DNA of 16,228 bases from an uncultured Clostridia bacterium (lineage in GTDB: Bacteria > Bacillota > Clostridia > Oscillospirales > CAG-272): assembly GCA_904502055.1 (NCBI GenBank), contig CAJGDZ010000021.1, forward strand, positions 1 through 16,228. Reading direction: 5' to 3'. Positions 8,001-15,879 of this stretch are shown here, in pieces. Below the pieces are notes generated by a model. It saw only the letters and a list, made by a program, of their open reading frames with translations. It was not told the origin of the DNA and searched no databases. Every line of letters begins with the position of its first letter. Positions within the stretch are counted from its first letter, which is position 1. Both the position numbers and the translations under genes were made by a program.

Positions 8001-9838
8001 CAGAAACGCCCTGGAGAGGCTCGAGTGCCTGGACAACGTCGGCCAATGCAAATGGCAACTATATTGTGGACAGCAGTGAATGGAAGGCCGATCGATTTGC
8101 CCGAACACTCAGCACACTGGGCACAAGCAAGGCCAAGGACTTCCTTAACTCCGCATATGCCACCACCAAATCCGAATATGACGTATACGGCGGCATCTCC
8201 AATGCCAACCTTGCAGGCACGGCGACCGGATACTTCCACACCGAGACCATCGGCGGCAGAACCTATGTCATCGACCCGCTCGGCAACCCCTATTTTGCCG
8301 TCTCGGTAAACCAGCTCAACCTTGGCGATACCGAAAATCAAAAGGAATACTCTCTGTCTGCCTTTGAGACTGAGAACGCCTACTTTGACGCCGTTACGAC
8401 CGCTCTCAAGGAGACCGGCATCAACACCGCTTTTGTCAGCGACGATGCCGCACTTTTGGGTGTCAACAACGGTCTGAACGTTGTGGTCGGCGTATCGGGC
8501 ATCGGCTCGTACATGACCAAGCTCGGACGCACTCAGGTGCGCGAGGGCGAATATCCCTACAACAACACGCTCAACGTCTTTGACCCCGATTTTGAAAAGC
8601 TGGTAAACAGCCGCAACAAGGAGCTCATTGAGAAGAACGGCTACGCGACCGAGAAAAAGCTGCTTGCTTACTCCGCCGACAACGAGCTCCCCGCAGGCGA
8701 CACCATTCTTGAGCGTTATCTGACGCTGGATCCCGACGTTTACGAAAACATCTTCTCCTACCACACCGCCTGGACGTGGCTGGCACGGAGAATGAACACG
8801 CTCAATCCCTCGCTGGACGCTTACCGCAATTCTGCGGAAAAGGCGGCCATCAACAGCGAATTCCTTTCCTTCCTGTATTCGCACTACTACAAGACCGTCA
8901 AGGCCTCCATCCGGGCGGTTGACAAAAACCATATGTACCTCGGCTCGCGCGCGTTTGACACCTGTAAGACCGACGAGGGCTACCTCAGAGCCGCCGGCTA
9001 TCACCTTGACCTCATCACGCTCAACCTCTATGACGGTCTGAACCCGAGCACAAGCACGCTTTCGGGCATCTACCGCTACTCGGGCAAGCCCTTCATCGTC
9101 ACCGAGTTCTTTGCCAAGGGTCTGGACGCCATTGACGCGAACGGCTATAAGCTGGCCAACTCCACAGGCGCCGGTATTCTGGTATACACGCAGGAGGATC
9201 GCGCAAGCTACTACGAGAGCTACGTTCTCAACCTCCTGGAGTGCGGCTCGTGCGTGGGATGGTCCTGGTACCGCTTCCGCGACAATGACCAAAGCCTCTA
9301 CACCGCAACGCTTGACGACAAAACGTTGACCGACCTTCGTATGCTTTACGTGTACTATAGCACCGTATCCTACCCCATCACGCTTGCGGACGGAGACGGC
9401 AACATCTACACCTCCACAGATCTCGGCATCACCCAGTCGAATTGGAAGTCCGTTCTCACCCAGACCTATAAGGGCGAGGCGCTGGCCTCCAACCAGAACG
9501 TCAACAAGGGTATCTTCAACAGCGACTTTGCCTCGGTCGTCACGGTCTACTCCTACAACGCCGACGGCACGCTGAATACCGCCGCCGAGCCGTATTCCTT
9601 CGGCTCGAAATCCTATGAGGTGGTGGATCCCGAGGGTGCAGAGCTTGCAGACGGAACCGTTCTCACCGCCAAGGACGGCAGCGGCACCTTCACGCTGGGC
9701 AAGCAAACCAACGCCAACGGTAGCTACACCGTTACCGTTCTCACCGCCTACAAGGGTCAGTATCTGGCTCTCTCCAAGGCGATCAAGAACATCAGCGACA
9801 ACATCATCGGCATCACACGCTATTTCGATGCCAACTAA
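5021..9838 (+). CDS. Secreted agarase-like hydrolase with extra LRR block, copy 2
   Basis: This is the largest copy, 1605 residues. Start 5021 follows AAAGGAAC and gives a clean signal peptide (1-32, cleavage after AVSA); in-frame sequence upstream overlaps the promoter and is not used. It has an extra N-terminal block absent from copies 1 and 3: a concanavalin-like domain (about 45-248), then a BspA-type segment beginning GDNLTWTLDNGTL at 251, with LRR_5-like repeats at about 285-382 (GVTTIGNFAFDSC) closed by the usual GYAGSIAQAYA cap. The common architecture follows: a second concanavalin-like domain about 387-585, the unknown YQTT module about 588-720, a DNRLRE/CBM96-like domain about 735-925, a linker, and a GH50-like barrel about 1070-1490. 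Catalytic residues appear intact: E1222 in SADNELP and E1362 in IVTEFFAKG, 140 residues apart, then GWSWYRFRDND. The C-terminal tail matches copies 1 and 3. BspA-type LRRs often mediate binding to proteins or host surfaces, so this copy may combine adhesion and hydrolysis (inference). The glycan substrate is unknown. Confidence 0.9.
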   Translation: MSYQTLFIKRRGASFALILVLLVLACSLAVSAATASGTCGGEPGALTNVGLHDFSTVGDAGTNIYISGASSGMADGKWRASANSNTPMMSKKNHATLVSLLSGTYGGKTVDYVEFSFDLSYTGTLTTAGDTFVSWRSQSADDDAYTQEIALNLAKASDNRLTVQCGESNTYSLDRNTVYKVVFGFTPAENIIRITLSGGSLGSVVLDEYVSTKPLADFYANYFRSSAITCTDASIFALYVDNVSISHASVGDNLTWTLDNGTLAIDGEGRMMNYTAESPAPWKEYASSITNVTFGEGVTTIGNFAFDSCALTSFTVPETIKSVGLDAFVGCTALTDITFTSKTTEIYYDADTIPTGTTIHGYAGSIAQAYALAYGKSFVKIPTKGMTALVTMDTSELSGSANSTVTHPIDANFSWVLGGSAAFREKTVGGYTGKVLYMAPGALTINDINGLLADYEAVSVSFDICFESFPDASSTANPTHRSFKPQSVLCWLGSSYDGLRIDSEGNLYSNTTASSKLDVKLNINQWHSVKLVYSLSIEKLELWLDGERVSIAPCYPRSTSTSVRLFDASTSYVTNLKNIEIAATEEFYYCGLEKEASSDFISYQTTIPTDGKFTLRVLAGINSTGYKSFGYRVLVLTEDGRITELTGLDNKVYSSVCAGETEYSIKEHFGYEYTCLATIRNLDATSDFTELVIFPYTVSLDGKKVYGTPTSLTYTGQTDDEGFPLLSESGSTVDLAPTDDTYISEAAKSTAHGDATSFIIRNSGSYSSDWYRAAYFKFHIPANVVAELDRMTEITLKVYVNNILNQSGRQKYDMNVYKVTKSWDEGSATYNTFYKFNIGELLSGYKSSRGDVIDTVKAADYFAGSYLSFNVLDYVRAQTPNADGSIDVSFCVTQPDGHSDVTEVYLASKESGEHAPILHFEKSLYKHSISNTKTANSGYEPLSYAEKLVDEWFDTLRDKVYPKDENGNLIYHGAADSFSPEGYGATAATGDFKAETPWRGSSAWTTSANANGNYIVDSSEWKADRFARTLSTLGTSKAKDFLNSAYATTKSEYDVYGGISNANLAGTATGYFHTETIGGRTYVIDPLGNPYFAVSVNQLNLGDTENQKEYSLSAFETENAYFDAVTTALKETGINTAFVSDDAALLGVNNGLNVVVGVSGIGSYMTKLGRTQVREGEYPYNNTLNVFDPDFEKLVNSRNKELIEKNGYATEKKLLAYSADNELPAGDTILERYLTLDPDVYENIFSYHTAWTWLARRMNTLNPSLDAYRNSAEKAAINSEFLSFLYSHYYKTVKASIRAVDKNHMYLGSRAFDTCKTDEGYLRAAGYHLDLITLNLYDGLNPSTSTLSGIYRYSGKPFIVTEFFAKGLDAIDANGYKLANSTGAGILVYTQEDRASYYESYVLNLLECGSCVGWSWYRFRDNDQSLYTATLDDKTLTDLRMLYVYYSTVSYPITLADGDGNIYTSTDLGITQSNWKSVLTQTYKGEALASNQNVNKGIFNSDFASVVTVYSYNADGTLNTAAEPYSFGSKSYEVVDPEGAELADGTVLTAKDGSGTFTLGKQTNANGSYTVTVLTAYKGQYLALSKAIKNISDNIIGITRYFDAN

Positions 9839-9844
9839 ACATCG

Positions 9845-9871
9845 ATCCGCCCCGACCGGGGCGGATTTTTT
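9845..9871 (+). terminator. Intrinsic terminator of copy 2
   Basis: A 9-bp stem, ATCCGCCCC (9845-9853) with GGGGCGGAT (9858-9866), has loop GACC and runs into six T residues (9866-9871). It starts six bases after the stop codon. Confidence 0.93.
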
Positions 9872-9895
9872 ATTTGCGTGAAGCGCCAAAAGCAA

Positions 9896-9924
9896 TTGAC
9901 AAAAAAAACAAGGAATGTTATAAT
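9896..9924 (+). promoter_or_regulatory. Sigma-A promoter of the third large hydrolase gene
   Basis: TTGACA at 9896-9901, a 17-bp spacer and TATAAT at 9919-9924, with an extended -10 TG at 9916-9917. This is fully consensus. The start point would be about 9931, leaving an unusually long leader before the ATG at 10109. Confidence 0.88.
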
Positions 9925-9930
9925 AAACAT

Positions 9931-10108
9931 ATCTATAATCATTACTTGTAACAAATTGTGAGATGGATTACACAACGAGTCGGAAAATACCACAACTTCA
10001 CGGAAAAGACCATTCCATTTTTCAGCAAACATTTTTATAATGATTACAGTACATGTTATACCGTTCCCCCAAATGTGTAAGGCCCACCCTCGGGCGAAAG
10101 GAGAACCC
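9931..10108 (+). promoter_or_regulatory. Long leader of copy 3, possible second promoter
   Basis: About 178 bases separate the predicted transcription start from the start codon, against about 30 and 48 in copies 1 and 2. The near-identical 12-mers TATAATCATTAC (from about 9935) and TATAATGATTAC (10036-10047) occur about 100 bp apart. The second contains a perfect -10 hexamer (10036-10041) but no good -35, so it may be a secondary or activator-dependent promoter. No known riboswitch class was recognised. The region ends in GAAAGGAG (ribosome site) before 10109. Confidence 0.45.
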
Positions 10109-13100
10109 ATGAAACACCCTCAAATTTTCCGTGCACTTACTGTGTGCCTTGTGACCTTGATGCTGCTTGCCTCACTTTGTCTCGGGGCAGGTGCCGAGCA
10201 CACGGACACCATTTACGGAACGATGGAGACCGTCCTTATGCTGGATCCCGGCAGCATTACCAATGCCGAGGCCTCCGCACGAAAAGGAACCGTCGGTGAC
10301 TTTGCCTGGGAGCTGGCAGGCCCGATGACCATCACCCCCGTCCGAACGCTGGGTGATTATACGGGCAGAACCTTCTCGGTATCTCCCGGCATGTTCAAGA
10401 TTTTGGACACGATCACAACCAAGGACGAGAATGGTGACGACAAAATTATAAAACAGGGAACGCTTCACGAGAATCACGCGGTATCGGTCAGTGCGGACTT
10501 CTATTTTGAATCTCTGCCCACCGCATCGTCAAACGGCACCACCTCGCCCGATTCCACCGCCTCTAACTTTGAGGCTCAGCTCATTATGGCTTGGGAGGGC
10601 GTTTCAGGCTCAGACACGACCATGACCAACGGCATCCGTATGGATTCGCTTGGAAACCTTTACCTCGATGGTCTGAGGACCCCTCTCGGCTATCAGGTCA
10701 CCACAGGCGTGTGGTATAACCTTAAACTCATCTATTCGGATTACAACAAGATGGAGCTTTGGGTCAACGGCGAGCGTATCTCCACCGTGACCTGTCAGAC
10801 TCGATATTCTTCGACCGGCTTTTACTTCTTCAACAGCAAGAACGTCTTCACGGCACACGTGAAGAACGTGGAGATTGCCGCCTCGAAGGACACCTACCAT
10901 CTCGGCACCGTCAAGGAGCATTCCGCCGACTTCATTTCATACCAGACCTCGATCCCGCAAGGCGGAAGCTTCAACCTTCGTATTCTTGCCGGCTTGGACG
11001 GTCTGGAATATGATTGCTTTGGCTACCGTGTGCTGATCCTCACCAAGGACCAAAACGGAAAGACCGTGACCGAGGAGCTGACGGGCGTGGATACGCTTGC
11101 CTACTCCTCGGTGCGCGCAGGCAATGAGCTGTACTCGGTCAAGGAGCATTTCGGCTACGAATACGCCTGCTTCGCCACCGTGACGGGTCTGGACGCCAAC
11201 CGGGATTTCTTCGAGCTTGTGGTATTCCCCTACACCGTCTCGATGGACGGCAATAAGATCTACGGCGAGGCCGTCTCCCTTACCTACAGCGGCCAGACCG
11301 ACAACGACGGCTACCCCATTATGAACGTAAGGGAGGATTCCTCCTATACCGAGATCAAGGTTTCGGAGGACACCTATATCTACAGAACCTCTCCGAACAC
11401 CACCTTCGGCAACGCGGATCGACTTATCGTACAAAACGTATCCACCGAAACGGGGGGCCCTTACCGCGCGGCCTATTTCAAGTTTACCGTTCCCGCCGAA
11501 GTGGCCGGCAACCTTTCCTCGGTCACCCACGCGTACCTGCGTATTCATTCCAGCGGTTTTGCCGGTGGAACCGAAACCACCCCCACCAAGAATCTTTGTG
11601 TATACGAGGCCCCCACCAATTGGTCTGAGGATACCCTTACATTTAACACGTTTTACGGTTCCGGAAGCCATGTCGACGCTCGCGGCGACGTGATCGACGA
11701 CTCCATCACCCCAAAGGAATATGCCATCGCTTCCTTCTTTGCGATCGATGTTCTGAAATACATCAAGGAACAGCCCGTCAACCAGGACGGCTCGATCACG
11801 GTAGCCTTCTGTATTACACAGCCCGACGGCGGAGACGGCGCTTACCCGAGACCCGTTTATCTGGACACAAAGGAAAGAGGCGACAACGTAGCCGCCAATA
11901 TCCGCTTTGAGTACTCGCTCTACGGACGAAGCCTCTCCAACCTCAAGGCCAACAACAACGGCTATGAGCCTCTCGCTTACGCCGAAAAGCTTGTAGACGA
12001 ATGGTTTGGCGAGCTTCACGATAAGATCTATCCGACCGATGAAAACGGCAACCTTCTCACCTATGACATCGACACTCTTGCCCCCACGGGCTACGGAGCC
12101 ACTACCGCCACCGGCGACTTTCAGACGCCTGTGATGTGGGAGGAGGGCTTCCTGTGGAGACGTACCGACAGCATCGGCACCTACTCGGACACCGGCGAGC
12201 CCAACTGGAAGCTGAGGGCGAGCGAATGGCAGACCGACCGCTTTGCCAGAACCCTCAGCACGCTGGGCACCTCGGCCGCCAACAGCTTCCTCTCCTCGGA
12301 GCAGGCAAGCACCAAGGCCGAGCGAGACGTCTACGGCGGTATCACCAACGCCGGCTTTACCGGCAAGGCGACCGGCTTCTTCCATACCGAGCTTATCGGC
12401 GGAAGAACCTACATCATTGACCCACTTGGCTATCCCTTCTTCGCCGTCAGTGTCAATACGCTTTCCTATGGCGAAAACAAAAATCTTCAGAATTATTCAG
12501 CCGGCAAATACCAATCGGAAGACAATTTCTATAAAACCATGTCCGACGAGCTGATGAGCATGGGCATTTACGCCACCTTCGCCAGCGAGCCCGATGTCAT
12601 TCTTTCCGTTGAAAACGGTCTTTCGACCACCGTGCCGATCAACGGCGTAAGCGCCTATATGGCCGACCTCGGTCGCTCGCAGATCAGCGAGGGACAGTTC
12701 CCGTACAACAACACCATCAACGTGTTCGACCCCGATTTTGTCACCTCGACGTACAAAAAGAACGCCGCCTTTATTAGGGACGGCGGCTACGCGACCAACC
12801 CGCACGTCCTCGGCTACACGGCCGACAACGAGCTTCCCTCGTCCAAGACCATTCTCGAGGACTATCTGACCATTGATCCCACCGTTCCCGACAACGCCTT
12901 CTCCTACCACACCGCGTGGGAGTGGTTCTCAAGAAGAACGGGCAACGACAATCCCACGATCCTGGACTACTACAATTCCGCCGAAAAGGAGACGCTCAAC
13001 AGCGAGTTCCTCGGCTTTATCTACGCGAGAAACTACAAGACCGTCCGCGGCTCCATTGAGCAGGTAGACACCAACCATATGTATATGGGCTCGCGCGTTG

Positions 13101-13951
13101 CGGGTGTGTGTCGCTACGACATCAACTATCTCAAGGCTGCAGGCTACTACCTCGATGTCATCACCACCAACCTGTATGACGGTCTCAACCCCGACCCCGA
13201 GGTTATGACCAACTATTACCGCTACTCCGGTAAGCCCTTCATCGTGACCGAGTTCTACGCCAAGGCCATGGACGCCATTGACGCGAGCGGCCTGATGATG
13301 GCCAACTCCACGGGAGCGGGCTTCGTGGTTATGACCCAGCAGGAAAGAGCCACCTATTACGAGCACTTCGTGCTGTCTCTGCTGGAGTCCAAGGCGTGCG
13401 TGGGCTGGTCCTGGTACCGCTTCCGCGACAACGACCAGGGTCTCTGGGCCACCACCGACGGCAAGTACACCGATCTCCGTATGCTCTTTGTCTCCTACGG
13501 GGATACCACCTACCCCGTTACCTACGCCGATAAAGACGGCAACGTCTACGCCAATGCCGACCTCGGCGTAACCGAGGACAACTGGAAGACAAAGCTTATC
13601 CAGACTTACGCGGGTGAGCCGATGGCCTCCAACCAAAACTGTAACAAGGGTCTTTACAACGCCAACTACTCGACCACCGTGGCGGTCTATACCTATGACG
13701 CAAGCGGCAACCTGACGGCAGTCAACGCCTACGAGGTTGACGACTCGGCTCTCACCGCCATCCCCGCAGACGGCGCAACGCTGACAGGCAAGAACGGTAT
13801 GACCTTCACGCTTGGCACAAGCGGCACACAAAAGACCGTGCTTACCACCTATAAGGGCAGATACCTTGCCCTTACCGACTCCATCAAGAGCATCAGCGAT
13901 AACCTTATGGGTATCGTCAATTACCTTGACAGCGATCAGCACATCAAATAA
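10109..13951 (+). CDS. Secreted multidomain agarase-like glycoside hydrolase, copy 3
   Basis: This encodes 1280 residues. Start 10109 is set by AAAGGAG six bases upstream and by an immediate signal peptide (1-29, cleavage after AGA). Domain order equals copy 1: concanavalin/LamG-like about 35-258 (GIRMDSLGNLYLDG, WVNGERIS); the shared YQTS module of unknown function about 263-395; a DNRLRE/CBM96-like domain about 415-605 (EDTYIY, RAAYFKF, WSEDTLTF); a linker with YAEKLVDEWF; and a GH50-like barrel from about 757 (FHTELIGG, IDPLGYPFFA) to about 1155. Likely catalytic residues are E908 (TADNELP, acid/base) and E1048 (IVTEFYAKA, nucleophile), 140 residues apart, followed by GWSWYRFRDND. The beta-rich tail ends in GIVNYLDSD. 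There is no wall anchor. It is independently transcribed. Conservation among the copies is strongest in the barrel and weakest in the first beta sandwich, which suggests the copies differ in binding more than in chemistry. The exact substrate cannot be inferred. Confidence 0.9.
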   Translation: MKHPQIFRALTVCLVTLMLLASLCLGAGAEHTDTIYGTMETVLMLDPGSITNAEASARKGTVGDFAWELAGPMTITPVRTLGDYTGRTFSVSPGMFKILDTITTKDENGDDKIIKQGTLHENHAVSVSADFYFESLPTASSNGTTSPDSTASNFEAQLIMAWEGVSGSDTTMTNGIRMDSLGNLYLDGLRTPLGYQVTTGVWYNLKLIYSDYNKMELWVNGERISTVTCQTRYSSTGFYFFNSKNVFTAHVKNVEIAASKDTYHLGTVKEHSADFISYQTSIPQGGSFNLRILAGLDGLEYDCFGYRVLILTKDQNGKTVTEELTGVDTLAYSSVRAGNELYSVKEHFGYEYACFATVTGLDANRDFFELVVFPYTVSMDGNKIYGEAVSLTYSGQTDNDGYPIMNVREDSSYTEIKVSEDTYIYRTSPNTTFGNADRLIVQNVSTETGGPYRAAYFKFTVPAEVAGNLSSVTHAYLRIHSSGFAGGTETTPTKNLCVYEAPTNWSEDTLTFNTFYGSGSHVDARGDVIDDSITPKEYAIASFFAIDVLKYIKEQPVNQDGSITVAFCITQPDGGDGAYPRPVYLDTKERGDNVAANIRFEYSLYGRSLSNLKANNNGYEPLAYAEKLVDEWFGELHDKIYPTDENGNLLTYDIDTLAPTGYGATTATGDFQTPVMWEEGFLWRRTDSIGTYSDTGEPNWKLRASEWQTDRFARTLSTLGTSAANSFLSSEQASTKAERDVYGGITNAGFTGKATGFFHTELIGGRTYIIDPLGYPFFAVSVNTLSYGENKNLQNYSAGKYQSEDNFYKTMSDELMSMGIYATFASEPDVILSVENGLSTTVPINGVSAYMADLGRSQISEGQFPYNNTINVFDPDFVTSTYKKNAAFIRDGGYATNPHVLGYTADNELPSSKTILEDYLTIDPTVPDNAFSYHTAWEWFSRRTGNDNPTILDYYNSAEKETLNSEFLGFIYARNYKTVRGSIEQVDTNHMYMGSRVAGVCRYDINYLKAAGYYLDVITTNLYDGLNPDPEVMTNYYRYSGKPFIVTEFYAKAMDAIDASGLMMANSTGAGFVVMTQQERATYYEHFVLSLLESKACVGWSWYRFRDNDQGLWATTDGKYTDLRMLFVSYGDTTYPVTYADKDGNVYANADLGVTEDNWKTKLIQTYAGEPMASNQNCNKGLYNANYSTTVAVYTYDASGNLTAVNAYEVDDSALTAIPADGATLTGKNGMTFTLGTSGTQKTVLTTYKGRYLALTDSIKSISDNLMGIVNYLDSDQHIK

Positions 13952-13963
13952 TCAAACAATAGC

Positions 13964-13993
13964 AAAGGCTGAGCCGAACGGCTCAGCCTTTTT
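13964..13993 (+). terminator. Intrinsic terminator of copy 3
   Basis: A 12-bp stem, AAAGGCTGAGCC (13964-13975) with GGCTCAGCCTTT (13980-13991), has loop GAAC and a T run of five (13989-13993). It lies 12 bp past the stop codon. The 3' arm is U-rich and the 5' arm has matching A residues, so it may be partly bidirectional. Confidence 0.92.
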
Positions 13994-13997
13994 GCAT

Positions 13998-14437
13998 AAA
14001 TTGAAGTTTTTCGGTCTGTTTTGTCTGTAAAGGAGAACGGTCGCTTTTGAAAAAGCTCAGCAAAACTTTTCCCACAGGCAAAACGGCTACGCTTGATATG
14101 GAGCCCGAACGGTAACGCGAAAACAATGTGTGGTCCATTATCCGAGTCATTTTGAGACCTTCTCACGCGTGAGAAGGTCTCAGGCGCGCAAGGTCTGCAA
14201 GCCGAAAAGAGAGCTTGCTCTCTTTTCGGCTTGCAGACCTTGCGCGCCCGAGACCTTCTCACGCGTGAGAAGGTCTCAAAATGACTCGGATATCGGAACA
14301 TACATTGTTATCGCGTTATCGTTCGTTTGGTGCAAAAGGCAAACCCATTTTGCCCTGTGCAAAGGTTTCGTCCACCTTTTTAAAGGTGGCGGGGTTTGGG
14401 GCAGAGCCCCACGTCCCGCCCCGACAAACTTCAAATT
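13998..14437. repeat. Large inverted-repeat element with a nested perfect palindrome
   Basis: The core arms 14139-14214 and 14217-14292 match at 75 of 76 positions around a TT centre; the only mismatch is 14182/14249. Inside each arm is a 28-bp perfect palindrome (14154-14181 and 14250-14277), so the core can fold as a single long hairpin or as a three-way cruciform. Imperfect symmetry continues to about 14106 and 14325, and weaker similarity (TTTTGCC..TGTG blocks) further out. The whole lies between AAATTGAAGTTT (13998-14009) and its inverted near-copy AAACTTCAAATT (14426-14437). No gene is seen; the open frames on both strands give nearly the same peptide simply because the DNA is palindromic. 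It probably is a non-autonomous repeat element. Confidence 0.8.
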
Positions 14438-14440
14438 AAC

Positions 14441-14468
14441 AAAAAAAGGGGGCTTTGGAAAAGCCCCC
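14441..14468 (-). terminator. Intrinsic terminator of mgtE
   Basis: Read on the minus strand, GGGGGCTTT pairs with AAAGCCCCC (14460-14468 with 14448-14456) around a 3-base loop, then seven T residues (A run 14441-14447 on plus). It starts 12 bp after the mgtE stop codon. Confidence 0.93.
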
Positions 14469-14480
14469 TATGTCGTTTCC

Positions 14481-15845
14481 TCACAGCCAAAGGGCGGCGA
14501 GGGAGAAGAAGATCAGAAGCGAGACCGCGTCCACGATGGTGGTAATAAACGGGCTTGCCATCACGGCGGGGTCAAAGCCCAGGCGCTTAGCAAGAAGCGG
14601 AAGCGACGCGCCGATGAGGTTGGCCACGGGAATGATGATGACCAGCGTCAGGCTGACGATGGCCGCCGTCAGAAGGTTGGTGGCGGAAAAGACACAGCCG
14701 AAATCGATCAGCATGGTCTTGATAAAGTTGACCGCGCCCAACGTAAGGCCCGACAAAAGCGCCACGCGAAGCTCCTTGTACCACACGCGGAAGATGTCGC
14801 GCAGGCGGATCTCGTCCAGCGAGAGCGCACGAATGACCGTTACCGAGGTCTGTCCGCCCGCATTACCGCCCGAATTCATCAGCATGGGCATAAAGGCGGT
14901 GAGCAGCACGTATCCGGAAAGCAGGCCGTCAAAGTGCGTGATGATGCTGCCGGTAAAGGTGGCCGAAAGCATCAGAAGCAGCAGCCAGGGAATGCGCTTT
15001 TTGTAGATCGAGGGCACCGTATCCTTCATATAGGGCTTATCCGAGGGCGCAATACCTGCCATCTTTTCGATGTCCTCGGTGGCCTCCTCGGTCAGGACGT
15101 CCACCGCGTCGTCGACCGTGACGATACCCACAAGCCGCCCCTCGTTGTCCACGATGGGGAGCGCCAGAAGGTCGTAACGCGAGATGATCTCCGCCACCTC
15201 CTCGCGGTGCTCGTGCGTGGTGGCCGACAGAATGTCGGTCTCCATAATGTCACCGATGCGCGTATCCTCCGAGGCAAACAGAAGATCGCGAAGCGAAACG
15301 ATGCCGCGAAGCATGGAATGCCCGTCGGTGATGTACGCCACGTAGACGGTCTCCTTGTCAATACCCGTGCCGCGAATGTGCTCCACGGCTTCCCTTACGG
15401 TAAAGCTTTCCTTGAGGCTGAGAAATTCGGCGGTCATTACGCTGCCCGCCGAGCCATCGGGATAGCTGAGGAATTTGTTGATGAGCGCACGCGTCTCGGG
15501 CGAAGCCCGTCTGAGAATGCGCTTGACCAGGCTCGCCGGGAGCTCCTGGAGCATATCGACCGCGTCGTCAACCGCCAGCTCGTCCAGAATCTGACCCAGG
15601 CGCGTGTCTGCCGTCGAGAGCACGATCTTTTCCTGCACGTCCGAATCTAACTCCGCAAACGCATCGGCCGCCACATCCTTGGGAAGAAGACGGAAGGCGG
15701 TCAGAAGCATCTCGTCGTCCAACTCCGAAAGAAAATCCGCCAGGTCTACAGGCGTGATGTCTGTGGCCGTTTCAACGAAACTTCGGTGCTTTTTCTCCAC
15801 AAGAAGCGCGTGAAGCTCTTCAAACTTTTCAAGCATCTCTGCCAT
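14481..15845 (-). CDS. mgtE: MgtE-family magnesium transporter/channel
   Basis: This encodes 454 residues, the usual size for the family. MgtE forms a homodimeric Mg2+-selective channel in the cytoplasmic membrane, gated by cytosolic Mg2+ binding to its N and CBS domains. Seen here: the MgtE N superhelical domain about 1-125 (acidic, with repeated LPKDVAADAFAELDSD-like helices); the conserved junction YPDGSAGSVMT at 128-138; tandem CBS domains about 137-200 and 203-255 (GIVSLRDLL, GIVTVDDAVDVL); and about five membrane helices from about 286 to the C terminus. The pore signature MPMLMNSGGNAGGQ lies at 319-332, and the DPAVMASPF (425-433) and TTIVD (435-439) motifs include the aspartates that line the pore in this family. 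Start 15845 follows AGGAGG at 8-bp spacing; the in-frame ATG at 15881 overlaps the promoter -10 and is rejected. It is a single-gene unit convergent with copy 3. No Mg2+-sensing leader (M-box) fits in the roughly 30-base 5' leader. Confidence 0.96.
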   Translation of the reverse strand: MAEMLEKFEELHALLVEKKHRSFVETATDITPVDLADFLSELDDEMLLTAFRLLPKDVAADAFAELDSDVQEKIVLSTADTRLGQILDELAVDDAVDMLQELPASLVKRILRRASPETRALINKFLSYPDGSAGSVMTAEFLSLKESFTVREAVEHIRGTGIDKETVYVAYITDGHSMLRGIVSLRDLLFASEDTRIGDIMETDILSATTHEHREEVAEIISRYDLLALPIVDNEGRLVGIVTVDDAVDVLTEEATEDIEKMAGIAPSDKPYMKDTVPSIYKKRIPWLLLLMLSATFTGSIITHFDGLLSGYVLLTAFMPMLMNSGGNAGGQTSVTVIRALSLDEIRLRDIFRVWYKELRVALLSGLTLGAVNFIKTMLIDFGCVFSATNLLTAAIVSLTLVIIIPVANLIGASLPLLAKRLGFDPAVMASPFITTIVDAVSLLIFFSLAALWL

Positions 15846-15879
15846 AACATTGCCCTCCTTCGGCGGAATTTTATATTCC

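Noticed and set aside
10040..10108. Extension of copy 3 to 10040
   Set aside because: No ribosome site there; AAAGGAG and the signal peptide point to 10109.
14154..14277. The two 28-bp identical units as a minimal CRISPR array
   Set aside because: Only two units exist, each is a perfect palindrome, and the sequence between them is itself the inverted core, not a unique spacer.
14130..15650. Plus-strand 506-codon frame
   Set aside because: It runs through the palindrome and then antisense to mgtE; its composition (Arg, His, Gln, Lys rich) fits a shadow frame.
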